This document shows, piece after piece, positions 25,052 through 33,267 of a stretch of DNA of 64,000 bases (positions are counted from its first letter, which is position 1; each line of letters starts with the position of its first letter). Source of the DNA: Paenibacillus mellifer (lineage in GTDB: Bacteria > Bacillota > Bacilli > Paenibacillales > Paenibacillaceae); contig NZ_JALPRK010000007.1 of assembly GCF_023195895.1 (NCBI RefSeq), positions 62,001 to 126,000 on the forward strand, given 5' to 3'. The notes under the pieces are model-generated. The model worked only from the letters and a program-made list of their open reading frames with translations, made no database searches and had not been told where the DNA came from. Made by a program: the position numbers and the translations under genes.

Positions 25052-25477
25052 ATGGAGAAAAAACAGTTAATTTATTTTTTGTGCACCGGAAATTCTTGCA
25101 GAAGCCAAATCGCAGACGGGTTTTTAAACGCGCTAGGCAGCGATAAATATGAAGTTAAAAGTGCAGGTCTTGAAGCACACGGACTGAATCCGCGTGCGGT
25201 GCAAGTCATGCAAGAAGCTGGCGTAGATATTAGCAAAAACACCTCCGATGTGATCGATCCGGATATTTTGAATCACGCCGATTATGTTATTACCCTGTGC
25301 GGCCACGCCGACGAGCATTGCCCTGTGATCTCCAACAAGAATGTAACGAAATGGCATTGGGGTTTTGATGATCCGGCAAAAGCAACCGGAACGGAAGACG
25401 AAATTATGAACCAGTTCCGCACCGTTCGCGATTCGATTAAGAGCCGGATTGAACAATTTGTCAAAGAAGGGAAATGA
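25052..25477 (+). CDS. arsC: second arsenate reductase
   Basis: A ~141-residue LMW-phosphatase-type ArsC close to the B. subtilis enzyme: the P-loop [15 protein letters not shown], then the resolving pair in [18 protein letters not shown] precedes the ATG at 25052; the upstream in-frame start is not supported. The operon thus has two ArsC types. The first (22823) is more divergent and may differ in partner or substrate. Confidence 0.9.
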   Translation: MEKKQLIYFLCTGNSCRSQIADGFLNALGSDKYEVKSAGLEAHGLNPRAVQVMQEAGVDISKNTSDVIDPDILNHADYVITLCGHADEHCPVISNKNVTKWHWGFDDPAKATGTEDEIMNQFRTVRDSIKSRIEQFVKEGK

Positions 25478-25487
25478 GGTGGCGACG

Positions 25488-25958
25488 ATGATCAAACGAA
25501 TGCATGTTGCTTTAAACTGCACGGAGCTGAACAAGTCTCTTGAGTTCTATCGCGCTTTTTTTGGAGCCGAACCGAGTAAGGTTAAAGATAACTACGCCAA
25601 ATTCGAGTTAGAAGAACCGGCGCTTCATTTTTCGCTCAATGTACGTCCCTTCGAACAAAAGGGTGTACTGAACCACTTGGGATTTCAAGTGAATAATACG
25701 GAAGAAGTGCTGGCCATGGGGGAGAGGCTTCGTCAAAGCGGACTGCTACTGATTGACGAGATGAATACCACATGCTGCTATGCGGTGCAGGATAAAGTTT
25801 GGGTATATGATCCGGACGGCAACGCTTGGGAGATTTTCTACACAAAAGAAGATTCCGAATTCGAATCCGCCGGAGAAGCCAGGGATTTGTCCCTGTGCTG
25901 CGCGCCGCCAGCGGCCCCGGTTCCGATTGAGTTTGGATCGTTTAAAAAAGGAGTATAG
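25488..25958 (+). CDS. arsI: ArsI C-As lyase (organoarsenical dioxygenase)
   Basis: A 156-residue vicinal-oxygen-chelate dioxygenase. Two VOC repeats: RMHVALNCTELNKSLEFY and VLNHLGFQVN, with the metal-ligand Glu in NAWEIFYTKED. The vicinal Cys pair NTTCCYAVQDKVW is the methylarsenite-binding feature of ArsI. The C-terminus carries DLSLCCAPP. It cleaves methyl groups from trivalent organoarsenicals and aromatic arsenicals. It starts 10 bases after arsC. Confidence 0.9.
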   Translation: MIKRMHVALNCTELNKSLEFYRAFFGAEPSKVKDNYAKFELEEPALHFSLNVRPFEQKGVLNHLGFQVNNTEEVLAMGERLRQSGLLLIDEMNTTCCYAVQDKVWVYDPDGNAWEIFYTKEDSEFESAGEARDLSLCCAPPAAPVPIEFGSFKKGV

Positions 25959-25961
25959 TCC

Positions 25962-26405
25962 ATGGCGTCTGAAAAAACCTACCATGCTTTGATTCCTGAT
26001 AAAATTTTTATGGGCGCGGCAGCCGATGTTGAATCGATGGTAAAAAATGAAGGTATCGACGTGATCGTGGATCTGCGCGGCGAAGCGACGGATTGCGCCT
26101 ATCCAGCGGCGAGTGCGGAATGGATTCAAATTCCGTTAGCAGATCATGCTGCTATGCCGCAAGAAAAAGCCTTCGAGCAAGCGATCCAGGCCGTCATCGA
26201 AGCTTATCACCAAAACAAGAAAGTTGCTTTTCATTGTGGCGGTGGAAAGGGACGGACCGGTACGGTAGCCGCTGGCACCTTACTTGCCTTGGGATTAAGC
26301 GACACGCTTGACGAAGCCGAGGCCAAGGCGAAGAGCATTCGCAACATCATTGATATTAAACCCTCCCAGAGAGAATCGTTGCACAAATTATATCCCGGCA
26401 AATAA
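25962..26405 (+). CDS. dual-specificity/Tyr phosphatase-like protein in the ars operon
   Basis: A 147-residue cysteine phosphatase with the CX5R signature HCGGGKGRTG and an upstream general-acid loop around LADHAAMPQ. It starts 3 bases after arsI, so it is translationally linked to it. Such phosphatases recur in ars operons without a settled role. Arsenate mimics phosphate, so an arsenate-ester or arsenyl-protein function is conceivable but is inference. Confidence 0.8.
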   Translation: MASEKTYHALIPDKIFMGAAADVESMVKNEGIDVIVDLRGEATDCAYPAASAEWIQIPLADHAAMPQEKAFEQAIQAVIEAYHQNKKVAFHCGGGKGRTGTVAAGTLLALGLSDTLDEAEAKAKSIRNIIDIKPSQRESLHKLYPGK

Positions 26406-26450
26406 GCAATCAGGAGACCACTCAGCCGAGTGGTTTTCTATTGCGATTAT

Positions 26451-26474
26451 TTTATTTGCAATTTGCAAATAAAT
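26451..26474. promoter_or_regulatory. MarR operator 1
   Basis: A near-perfect palindrome made of TTTATTTGCAA and TTTGCAAATAAA, about 32-55 bases before the MarR gene. The same half-sites recur at 26973. It follows a small terminator-like hairpin (CCACTCAGCCGAGTGG at 26418-26433). Confidence 0.7.
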
Positions 26475-26505
26475 ATTGTATAACTAAGTCATGAGGTGAA
26501 CCACA

Positions 26506-26955
26506 GTGGAAAATGTTCGCGAACTATTTCAGATCATGACACGCCGTTTTGGGTTTCTCAATAAAAATTGCTGCTCCGCCGGTGGATGCGATATATCTTT
26601 GGTGCAAAGCCATATTCTTTACGAGATCGATCGTCAGCATCAACCGTCCATTCAGCAGGTAGCCGAGGCGTTAGGGACCGATATTACGACCTTTAGCCGA
26701 CAAGTCCAATCGTTAATTAAAATGAATTTGGTCAAAAAATCGCCCGATCCGGACGACCGCAGGGTGTATGTGCTTTCGCTCACGACAGAAGGGAAGTACG
26801 TGGCCACGACGATTGACCAGCAAATGAACGCTTATTTAGCTGAAGTTTTCTCTCACATGAACGATTTTGAAAAAGAAACGGTCATTCGCTCCATTAAGCT
26901 TTTGAATGAAGCGATGTCAAAATCCAGCCTTTGCTGTTCCACCCCCATCGGGTGA
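26506..26955 (+). CDS. MarR-family regulator with vicinal Cys
   Basis: A 149-residue winged-helix MarR protein (HTH: VAEALGTDITTFSRQVQSLI; wing DPDDRRVYVLSLT). Unusual Cys: NKNCCSAGGCD near residue 22 and SSLCCSTP at the C-terminus. Vicinal Cys would suit trivalent arsenical or thiol-reactive sensing. It lies between the arsC-arsI operon and arsO/arsM and has palindromic operators in front of itself and of arsO. Regulation of arsO-arsM is the natural inference. Confidence 0.8.
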   Translation: MENVRELFQIMTRRFGFLNKNCCSAGGCDISLVQSHILYEIDRQHQPSIQQVAEALGTDITTFSRQVQSLIKMNLVKKSPDPDDRRVYVLSLTTEGKYVATTIDQQMNAYLAEVFSHMNDFEKETVIRSIKLLNEAMSKSSLCCSTPIG

Positions 26956-26972
26956 TTTCTTTTCTCTAATAC

Positions 26973-26990
26973 TTGCAAATTGCAAATAAA
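26973..26990. promoter_or_regulatory. MarR operator 2
   Basis: TTGCAAATTGCAAATAAA repeats the half-sites of the 26451 palindrome and lies directly before the ribosome binding site of arsO, so the repressor would block this gene separately. Confidence 0.65.
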
Positions 26991-27006
26991 TCGGAGGATG
27001 TTGGGT

Positions 27007-28062
27007 ATGAATGAGGTATTGGATACGATTGTCATTGGAGGGGGGCAGGCGGGTCTGGCTTCCGGCTATCATCTTCAGAAGAAAGGACTTCGATTTCTGA
27101 TTTTGGACGCGGGCGACGAGGCGGGGGGCTCGTGGCCGCGTTATTACGATAGTCTCAAACTGTTCTCTCCAGCACGTTTCTCGTCGATGCCAGGCATGAA
27201 GTTCCCCGGCGATCCGAATGGCTATCCCAAGCGTGATGAAGTCATTCGTTATTTACAGGATTATCGGGCAAAATTTCAATTGCCGGTTCGGACCAATCAG
27301 CGCGTAGCATCGGTCGAAAGGGATGGAGAAGGGTTTAGGGTCCGTACGATAGCAGGGGATACGTTTCGGGCGCGCACCATCATTAATGCGGCCGGCTCAT
27401 TTCACAATCCCTATACGCCAGTTTTGCCGGGGCAGGAGGCGTTTCAAGGCCGCACACTTCATTCCTCCGAATACCGGAATCCGGAGCCATTTCGCAATCA
27501 ACGCGTAGTGGTGGTCGGGCGTGGCAATTCTGCCGTACAGATCGGTGTTGAGCTGGCCGAGGTGAGCAAGACGTCTTTAGCGGTACTCCGGCCGGTCCAA
27601 TTCATGAAATCGAGGCTGTTGGGTCAGGATGTGCATTTTTGGATCAAACTGATTGGATTTGACACCTTTCCATTTTGGCGGTTCGGGAAAACTGCGCCGA
27701 GTTCAAGTGCGGTGAACGATTCGGGCGGGTACAAAGAAAAAGTAGCGGCAGGAAAACCGGATCAACAACCGATGTTTACGTCCTTTTATGAGGAGGGCGT
27801 CATTTGGCCGAACGGGACAAAAGAACCGGTGGATACGGTGATCTTTGCGACAGGCTACCGGCCGCATCTTCCCTACCTTCAAGCGATTGGCGCGCTGGAT
27901 GCGGAAGGGAGGCCGTTACATCAAGCAGGCATAAGCGACGTTCCGGGGCTTTATTATGTGGGGCTGGAAGGGCAGCGTTCCTTTGGTTCTGCTACCTTAA
28001 GGGGGGTGGGGCCGGACGCGCAGTTTGTTGTTAAAAAGCTTTTGCATCATCTTAAACACTGA
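27007..28062 (+). CDS. arsO: flavin monooxygenase ArsO
   Basis: A ~351-residue FAD/NADPH flavoprotein. The FAD motif is IVIGGGQAGLASGYHLQ, the NADPH motif VVVVGRGNSAVQIGVELA, and FATGYRPHLPYLQ the late FAD contact. GGSWPRYYDSLKLFSPARFS is typical of ArsO-type proteins found in ars islands. The substrate is unproven. The ATG at 27007 lies 9 bases after GGAGG; an earlier ATG at 26998 touches it. Confidence 0.85.
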   Translation: MNEVLDTIVIGGGQAGLASGYHLQKKGLRFLILDAGDEAGGSWPRYYDSLKLFSPARFSSMPGMKFPGDPNGYPKRDEVIRYLQDYRAKFQLPVRTNQRVASVERDGEGFRVRTIAGDTFRARTIINAAGSFHNPYTPVLPGQEAFQGRTLHSSEYRNPEPFRNQRVVVVGRGNSAVQIGVELAEVSKTSLAVLRPVQFMKSRLLGQDVHFWIKLIGFDTFPFWRFGKTAPSSSAVNDSGGYKEKVAAGKPDQQPMFTSFYEEGVIWPNGTKEPVDTVIFATGYRPHLPYLQAIGALDAEGRPLHQAGISDVPGLYYVGLEGQRSFGSATLRGVGPDAQFVVKKLLHHLKH

Positions 28063-28097
28063 ATACTTACATTTTTTGATAAAAGGATGGGACCGAC

Positions 28098-28280
28098 TTG
28101 AACCTCAATTGGTTTGCTGCGGAAATACTTATGAAACAACGCCAAGGGGAAATCGAACGATCTGCTAGAGAAGCGTGGAAATGGTCAGACGCTATGCCAA
28201 AGCAATCGGCCCGATTCTTTAACCGACGGCCAATCATTCGTGCAACACCAACGGCCTGCTGCGCTGCGAGCTGCTGTTGA
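28098..28280 (+). CDS. 60-aa peptide with CC-x4-CC tail
   Basis: TTG start at 28098 with AAAAGGATGGGA upstream. The peptide begins NLNWFAAEILMKQRQGEIE, is basic in the middle, and ends TPTACCAASCC. Two vicinal Cys pairs at the extreme C-terminus could bind a soft metal or arsenical. It lies between arsO and arsM (29 bases from the latter). I do not recognise it. Confidence 0.5.
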   Translation: MNLNWFAAEILMKQRQGEIERSAREAWKWSDAMPKQSARFFNRRPIIRATPTACCAASCC

Positions 28281-28309
28281 TTGTATAAAAAAACTAGGAG
28301 TGATCTTTC

Positions 28310-29110
28310 ATGAATCAAGTGAGTAATGATCAAATTCGTCAAAACGTTCGGAATCGGTATAAAGAAATCGCCTTACAGGACGTAGGGGCAGGGTCCTGTT
28401 GTACGCCAGCGCCAGCCAATGATTGCTGTAGTTCGGCCGCGGATGTTTCCGCTAAAATGGGCTACTCGTCAGAAGAACTGACAGCCGTTCCGGATGGGGC
28501 GAACCTGGGCCTCGGCTGTGGCAATCCGCAAGCCATTGCCGCTTTGCAACCGGGAGAAGTCGTGCTGGACCTGGGCAGCGGCGGCGGGTTTGATTGCTTT
28601 CTTGCCTCCCGTCAGGTTGGTGCTTCCGGCCGCGTCATTGGTGTAGATATGACACCGGAAATGGTCAGCCGCGCCCGCGAAAATGCCAGTAAAAGCGGAT
28701 TTACCAATACGGAATTTCGGCTGGGCGAGATCGAGCATCTGCCGGTTCAGGACCATTCGGTTGACGTAATTATTTCAAACTGTGTCATTAATCTGTCCCC
28801 ATCGAAGCAGCAGGTTTTTGACGAGGCGTTCCGTGTGCTGCGTAACGGCGGCAGACTGGCCATATCGGATGTCGTGGCAACAGCCGATTTTCCGGATGAA
28901 ATCAAGCAGGATATCGACCGTATCTATTCAGGGTGCATTTCAGGAGCTTCCTCCATCGGTGAACTGGAGGCCATGCTTGCGCAAAGCGGTTTTACCCAAA
29001 TTGAGATCGAGCCTAACGACGAATCCCGGACGTTCATCAAGGATTGGATTCCTGGCGCAAATGTCGAACAATACCTGGTGTCCGCCGCGATACGTGCCGT
29101 CAAGCCTTGA
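28310..29110 (+). CDS. arsM: ArsM arsenite S-adenosylmethionine methyltransferase
   Basis: A 266-residue methyltransferase that methylates As(III) to volatile or excreted species. SAM motif I is [16 protein letters not shown], with [13 protein letters not shown] after it. As-binding Cys appear in [11 protein letters not shown] and [11 protein letters not shown]-terminal Cys pairs [14 protein letters not shown] add metal sites. It ends the ars island. A terminator follows after ~60 bases, into which a group II intron has inserted. Confidence 0.95.
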   Translation: MNQVSNDQIRQNVRNRYKEIALQDVGAGSCCTPAPANDCCSSAADVSAKMGYSSEELTAVPDGANLGLGCGNPQAIAALQPGEVVLDLGSGGGFDCFLASRQVGASGRVIGVDMTPEMVSRARENASKSGFTNTEFRLGEIEHLPVQDHSVDVIISNCVINLSPSKQQVFDEAFRVLRNGGRLAISDVVATADFPDEIKQDIDRIYSGCISGASSIGELEAMLAQSGFTQIEIEPNDESRTFIKDWIPGANVEQYLVSAAIRAVKP

Positions 29111-29170
29111 GCCATGACGGGCCGAACTGTTGCAGCTCGAGTTGAGTTGAACATGTTCGGCATAATAATA

Positions 29171-29198
29171 AGGCGCTGCCGGTAAACTGGCAGCGCCT
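29171..29198 (+). terminator. arsM terminator stem (intron target)
   Basis: AGGCGCTGCC (29171-29180) pairs with GGCAGCGCCT (29189-29198). The normal U-tract has been separated from the stem by the group II intron that begins about 7 bases later. Confidence 0.8.
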
Positions 29199-29205
29199 TC
29201 GCCTT

Positions 29206-31083
29206 GTACGCCCAGCATGGGCGTCATCTCTAGGGTGAAAGTCCCGAATGGGGGCTGGCAAGCGCCTACCATTAGCCAAGGGCAAGGGTGTCCGCCGCGA
29301 GGCGGAATCTGAAGGAAGCCGGAGGCAAAAGCACGGCTCGAGGTACACGAATCCAATTTGAGGCGGTTGCAGCCGGATGAGTCACCATACCATGACGAAA
29401 TCCTAAGCTGCCAAAGGCTGTAGCCGTAAACTTGGGCGAGTACGGGCGGAAAGATGGCGTTCTTATCTGGGGAGGCCTGCGGGATACGCGAAGTAACTTC
29501 GTAACCGCGGCTGAAAAGCCGCGCTGAACCCGCAGGAGTCAGCAGAAGCCATAGTACGCGTGTTGTTGCAACAACACACGGAAGGGCTGAACTTAAAGGA
29601 GAGAAGAAACCGATGCGTTCGCGCGAAGAGCAACGACAGCAGAATATCCCGCAAGGGAGCTCGCGGCAAAGAGAAACGGTGAAACCGCCAGGGTATGCCG
29701 GAGCGCCGAGTTCTTCGTCGGCACAAATCGACCATACTTCTCGCGAAGGACAATACGACTTGCTGGAGCGGATGCTCGAAGAGAGCAATCTTCGAGACGC
29801 CTATAAGCGTGTGAAACAAAACGGAGGAGCGCCTGGCATAGACCAAGTGACGGTAGCAGAGCTACAAGCGCACTTGTGGGAACGCTGGGAAACCGTAAAG
29901 TGGGAACTCCAAGCGGGTACGTATAGACCGATGCCAGTCAAACGGGTGGAAATCCCCAAACCCGGAGGCGGGGTGCGGCTGTTAGGTATCCCAACCGTGA
30001 TGGATCGCTTTATTCAGCAAGCCCTCATGCAAGTGATGACGCCGATCTTCGATCTGCAATTCTCGCCGAACAGTTTCGGATTCCGTCCAAGGAAACGAGC
30101 ACATGACGCAGTGAAACAGGCGCGGACCTACATCCAAGAAGGATGTCGCTGGGTCGTGGACATGGACTTGGAGAAGTTCTTTGACCGCGTAAATCACGAC
30201 ATCCTCATGGCAAGAGTAGCTAGGAAAGTTTCGGACAAGCGAGTCCTGAAGCTTATTCGAGCTTATCTAAACGCGGGAGTCATGGTCGACGGGATGAGGC
30301 AAGAGACGCTGGAAGGAACGCCGCAAGGCGGACCGCTCAGCCCGCTCTTAGCAAACATTCTGTTAGACGATTTGGACAAAGAACTGACGGGAAGAGGACT
30401 GAAGTTTGTGCGCTATGCGGACGATTGCAACATCTTCGTCGGAAGCAAACGCGCAGGCGAGCGCGTGATGGAATCGGTTGTCCGTTTTGTGGAGGGGAAG
30501 CTTAGACTAAAAGTGAATCGGGACAAAAGCGCAGTAGACCGCCCTTGGAAGCGCAAATTCCTTGGATTCAGTTTTCTGACCAACAAAAGCGCGACAATTC
30601 GAATCGCACCGAAGAAAGTGGAACAACTGAAAGAGCGCGTAAGAGGGATAACCTCGCGAACGCGGGGTATCTCAATGGAAAGCCGGTTGAAAGAACTAAA
30701 CCGCTATCTGATGGGATGGATTGGCTACTTCCGCTTGGCATCCGCGAAGATGCACTGCGAACGCCTAGACGAATGGATTCGGCGTAGGTTGCGGATGTGT
30801 CTATGGAAACAATGGAAGCTACCCAAAACCCGACTTCGAAATTTACGCGCCTTAGGTGTGCCTGAATGGGCGGCAAGGATGATGGCAAACTCCCGGCGAG
30901 GATGCTGGGAGATGTCCCGAAATATAAATAACGCCCTTAACCGTTACTATTGGAACGACCAAGGGCTGTTAAGTCTAACTTCTCGATATCTTGAAATTCG
31001 TTAACCTTTAGGAACCGCCGTATGCGGACCCGCATGTACGGTGGTGTGAGAGGTCAGGGGCTTGCCGCCCCTATCTACTCGAT
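29206..31083 (+). mobile_element. group IIC intron with its own reverse transcriptase
   Basis: Begins at or near GTACGCCCAGCATGGGCG (29206), has an RNA-rich leader with AGGGTGAAAGTCCC and GCCAAAGGCTGTAGCC-type helices, contains the reverse transcriptase gene, and ends with a domain V-like hairpin (31015-31050, CCGTATGCGG...CGCATGTACGG) and a domain VI-like GGGG-CTTGCC-GCCCC stem, finishing near CTACTCGAT. Bacterial class C introns target the downstream side of terminator stems, as seen here. Exact ends are estimated to within a few bases. Confidence 0.85.
29613..31004 (+). CDS. ltrA: group II intron reverse transcriptase/maturase
   Basis: A 463-residue reverse transcriptase: the palm motif FVRYADDCNIFVGS (YADD), GTPQGGPLSPLLANI, and GFRPRKRAHDAV, with a maturase domain at ~320-440 (YLMGWIGYFRLASAKM). 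There is no obvious HNH endonuclease, as is usual for class C. It is intact with no stops. AAAGGAGAGAAG precedes the ATG. It splices and mobilises the surrounding intron. Confidence 0.95.
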   Translation: MRSREEQRQQNIPQGSSRQRETVKPPGYAGAPSSSSAQIDHTSREGQYDLLERMLEESNLRDAYKRVKQNGGAPGIDQVTVAELQAHLWERWETVKWELQAGTYRPMPVKRVEIPKPGGGVRLLGIPTVMDRFIQQALMQVMTPIFDLQFSPNSFGFRPRKRAHDAVKQARTYIQEGCRWVVDMDLEKFFDRVNHDILMARVARKVSDKRVLKLIRAYLNAGVMVDGMRQETLEGTPQGGPLSPLLANILLDDLDKELTGRGLKFVRYADDCNIFVGSKRAGERVMESVVRFVEGKLRLKVNRDKSAVDRPWKRKFLGFSFLTNKSATIRIAPKKVEQLKERVRGITSRTRGISMESRLKELNRYLMGWIGYFRLASAKMHCERLDEWIRRRLRMCLWKQWKLPKTRLRNLRALGVPEWAARMMANSRRGCWEMSRNINNALNRYYWNDQGLLSLTSRYLEIR

Positions 31084-31237
31084 TGCTTAGCGTATATTTT
31101 CGTTAAAATGTTGGCAAGAAGAGGGTTGCGCTATGTTCGAACATACGTTACTAAGGTGTGACACCAAGCAAACTTTTTGGCATCTATTGAAATATGGTAA
31201 AATAAATCAATACAAATATGTCGAATAGACTAGGAAA

Positions 31238-31314
31238 AAAGGCAAACCTGATCGAAAGACAGGGACGCAAAGCCACGGGTCTTCTGCACTAGTGCAATGA
31301 TCGCCGGGTTACCC
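31238..31314 (+). ncRNA. c-di-GMP-I riboswitch (GEMM), copy 1
   Basis: Conserved blocks GGCAAACC (31241), CGAAAG (31253), GGGACGCAAAGCCACGGG (31262-31279) and CGCCGGGTTACC (31302-31313) are the hallmark of the class I c-di-GMP aptamer, including the GACGCAAAGCC tetraloop-receptor pairing. It is followed by a terminator and then the LuxR-type regulator gene. Confidence 0.9.
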
Positions 31315-31342
31315 TCTCAAACCACACCAAGATGACAAGTAG

Positions 31343-31370
31343 GCACGCCAGTGAGAGGGCGTGTCTTTTT
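31343..31370 (+). terminator. riboswitch-controlled terminator
   Basis: GCACGCC (31343-31349) pairs with GGCGTGTC (31358-31365), followed by TTTTTG. The 3' side also contains GAGAGGG (31353-31359), which is complementary to CCCTCTC (31312-31318) at the aptamer end, giving a candidate antiterminator. Whether ligand turns expression on or off cannot be read directly. Confidence 0.75.
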
Positions 31371-31401
31371 GTCATTTGAAAATAAAAAGAGGTGATCGAT
31401 T

Positions 31402-32106
31402 ATGAACAAACAAACAAGCTTTTCTGTAGAGATAAAAGATATGATCCGTAGGAACAGGAGTATCAAAGTATTACTGGCGGATGGTGACCTAGCTTGGCAA
31501 CAGCGACTCGCTATGTTGCTTGAATCCGAGCCAGATATTTATTTATCTAACATCGTTTCGACAAAAGAGGAAGCGATTCGAGCGAGTGTACAATTAGACG
31601 TAGACGTAATGATCTTGGAAATGATTTTGAATTCGCCCAAACGAGACGGGCTGGACGCCGCAGCCGAGATTCTCAGAAATAAAGAGTTACCGATTATTGT
31701 CCTTTCTTCGATACATGATCCGGAAGTCATGGTCGATGCGGTTGTTGCCGGAGCGGTCAATTATATTACAAAGTCCAACTATATGGACATACCGGTTGCG
31801 ATCAGAGAAGCTCACCGACGTCAGTCCTCTCTCCATGCGGATGTCGCGACGATAATCCGTAATGAGATCGAGCTTATAAAGCGAAAAGAATTGCATTGCA
31901 TGCTCACACCTACGGAAAAAGAAATTTTGCAGCTCATAGGCTTGGGCTATCGACAGACAATTATCAGAGAATTACTTGGCATTACTTCGAACACCCTAAA
32001 ATCGCACGTTCGTCATATCACTCGTAAATTCGACACCCGATCCATTCGAGAAGCTGCTGAGAAGGCGAAACGAAGAGGTCTGTATGATCAGCACTATGCT
32101 ACGTGA
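31402..32106 (+). CDS. REC-like LuxR regulator with Glu at the phospho-acceptor site
   Basis: A 234-residue protein: receiver-like domain at ~20-140 and a LuxR HTH at ~168-230 (LTPTEKEILQLIGLGYRQTI). Receiver features are LLADGDLAW, IIVLSSIHD (Ser/Thr switch) and YITKSN (Lys). The phospho-acceptor position, normally Asp in a DxxLxDI context, reads DVMILEMIL, so Glu replaces Asp, which often mimics constant phosphorylation. Control appears to be at the RNA level by the c-di-GMP riboswitch 90 bases upstream. No kinase is adjacent. GAGGTG precedes the ATG. Confidence 0.8.
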   Translation: MNKQTSFSVEIKDMIRRNRSIKVLLADGDLAWQQRLAMLLESEPDIYLSNIVSTKEEAIRASVQLDVDVMILEMILNSPKRDGLDAAAEILRNKELPIIVLSSIHDPEVMVDAVVAGAVNYITKSNYMDIPVAIREAHRRQSSLHADVATIIRNEIELIKRKELHCMLTPTEKEILQLIGLGYRQTIIRELLGITSNTLKSHVRHITRKFDTRSIREAAEKAKRRGLYDQHYAT

Positions 32107-32289
32107 TTTAATGGGACTGAAATTGAAACAAGCTTTGGGAAAATTCGGGGATTTTCGACAAAATCATCATGGCAGAGGGTGACAAAAAGATCACCCTCCC
32201 CATTCGAACTAATAATAGGTAAAATGAAGGGGTGATCTAAGGAAAAATAGGAATATTATCCCTTACCAAAGGAGGTGGAGAGAAAAAAG

Positions 32290-32412
32290 ATGAATGCTGG
32301 AGATTGTTGTCGTGAATCGGAGTCTGAAGTAAATCAAAATGGGACAGGCTCTCGTAAAATGAAGAGGATGGTGCCTTTAACTTACGTAATTATGCGGCTG
32401 TCCCCAATATAA
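32290..32412 (+). CDS. 40-aa peptide, unknown
   Basis: ATG at 32290 with a very strong AAAGGAGGTGGAGAG upstream. The product reads NAGDCCRESESEVNQNGTG then RKMKRMVPLTYVIMRLSPI, with one vicinal Cys pair. It fits the small-regulator region of the integrative-element fragment. From 32107 to 32289 only a GGGTGA-TCACCC hairpin (32174-32194) is seen. Confidence 0.4.
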   Translation: MNAGDCCRESESEVNQNGTGSRKMKRMVPLTYVIMRLSPI

Positions 32413-32431
32413 CAATGAAGGGATGATCGTC

Positions 32432-32551
32432 ATGTATCAATTAGAAACGGAGCGTGAATTATGTTTATTAACATGGATTGATTTGCACTTCATTCAGCAG
32501 TTTTGCGGAAGGAGAGTTGTAGTATTTCTTGGAATTGGGGAGGGTGTCTGA
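32432..32551 (+). CDS. 39-aa peptide, unknown
   Basis: ATG at 32432 with AAGGGATGA upstream, and a TGA that overlaps the ATG of the next gene by one base (TGATG). It reads YQLETERELCLLTWIDLHF then IQQFCGRRVVVFLGIG. Coupling to the next gene supports translation. Confidence 0.4.
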   Translation: MYQLETERELCLLTWIDLHFIQQFCGRRVVVFLGIGEGV

Positions 32552-33012
32552 TGAATCTTACTCAACAGTCCATCCCCTATGAAAAAGTGGAAGCATGGCT
32601 TATGTCCTATAGTGATTGGAAAGCAAGGTTGGAATATGCGCAGGCAGAGCTTAAGCATATTCCGGGATTAACGAGGGCTCTGCATGAATGGGTGAATCAT
32701 GGCAATGGAAGAAAACAAGAACCATTGTTGCGTACGGTCATTCATCGGATAGAGATCACTGAACATGAAATCCCGTTGCTATTATCGAGAATCGGATTGA
32801 TCGATTACGCTTTCTCGGCTCTCACCACAGAGGAAATTTTGTTCGTTCGTCTACGATATTTGGATAAACTGGCGCTTTCGGTCATTATAGATCGCATTGC
32901 ACTTTCCCGCCGCGCGTTCTTTTATCATCGGAAGCGAATTCTGCATAAAGTATATCGAAAAATCAAAGATCGGGCGGTCCTGTTGGAACTGGATTCCTTT
33001 GGAGAAGACTGA
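32551..33012 (+). CDS. sigma-region-4/ArpU-like HTH protein
   Basis: A 153-residue protein. The N-terminal half is helical (VEAWLMSYSDWKARLEYAQA). The C-terminal half resembles sigma region 4: LTTEEILFVRLRYLDKLALS, then IIDRIALSRRAFFYHRKRI. Similar short proteins (ArpU, RinA, DUF1492-like) regulate phage and integrative-element genes. The ATG at 32551 has GGGGAGGG upstream; the longer frame from 32503 is not supported. It probably regulates neighbouring element genes. Confidence 0.6.
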   Translation: MNLTQQSIPYEKVEAWLMSYSDWKARLEYAQAELKHIPGLTRALHEWVNHGNGRKQEPLLRTVIHRIEITEHEIPLLLSRIGLIDYAFSALTTEEILFVRLRYLDKLALSVIIDRIALSRRAFFYHRKRILHKVYRKIKDRAVLLELDSFGED

Positions 33013-33189
33013 TCATATCATTACTTCAGAAGATGCACATACGCATCTTCTATTTTTATGGTTCGTGAATTGAAGAATATCCCCGTTTTCAAACAGGCTC
33101 TAGGGTCTACCCCCATTTTTAGCAGTCAGTTCAATCTCTCCGAGTACGATTAACTCCTCACCAAGAGAAGAGATGCCGTGAATCTTTCT

Positions 33190-33267
33190 TGCACCGAACA
33201 TGCACCGAACGCTGCACTAGATTTGCTCTTATTTTGCACGAATTATGCACCCAATATGCACGATTTT
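33190..33267 (+). repeat. 11-bp phased iteron-like array (TGCAC)
   Basis: TGCAC occurs at 33190, 33201, 33213, 33235, 33246 and 33257, with a degenerate TGCTC at 33224. That is seven units spaced 11-12-11-11-11-11 bases, so all lie on nearly one helical face. It is in a ~1-kb stretch (33013-34017) with no confident gene, upstream of the sigma factor gene of the element fragment. Confidence 0.65.

Noticed and set aside
33190..33267. CRISPR interpretation of the TGCAC repeats
   Set aside because: Units are 11 bp with no spacers of CRISPR size, no 25-37-bp repeats and no cas genes.
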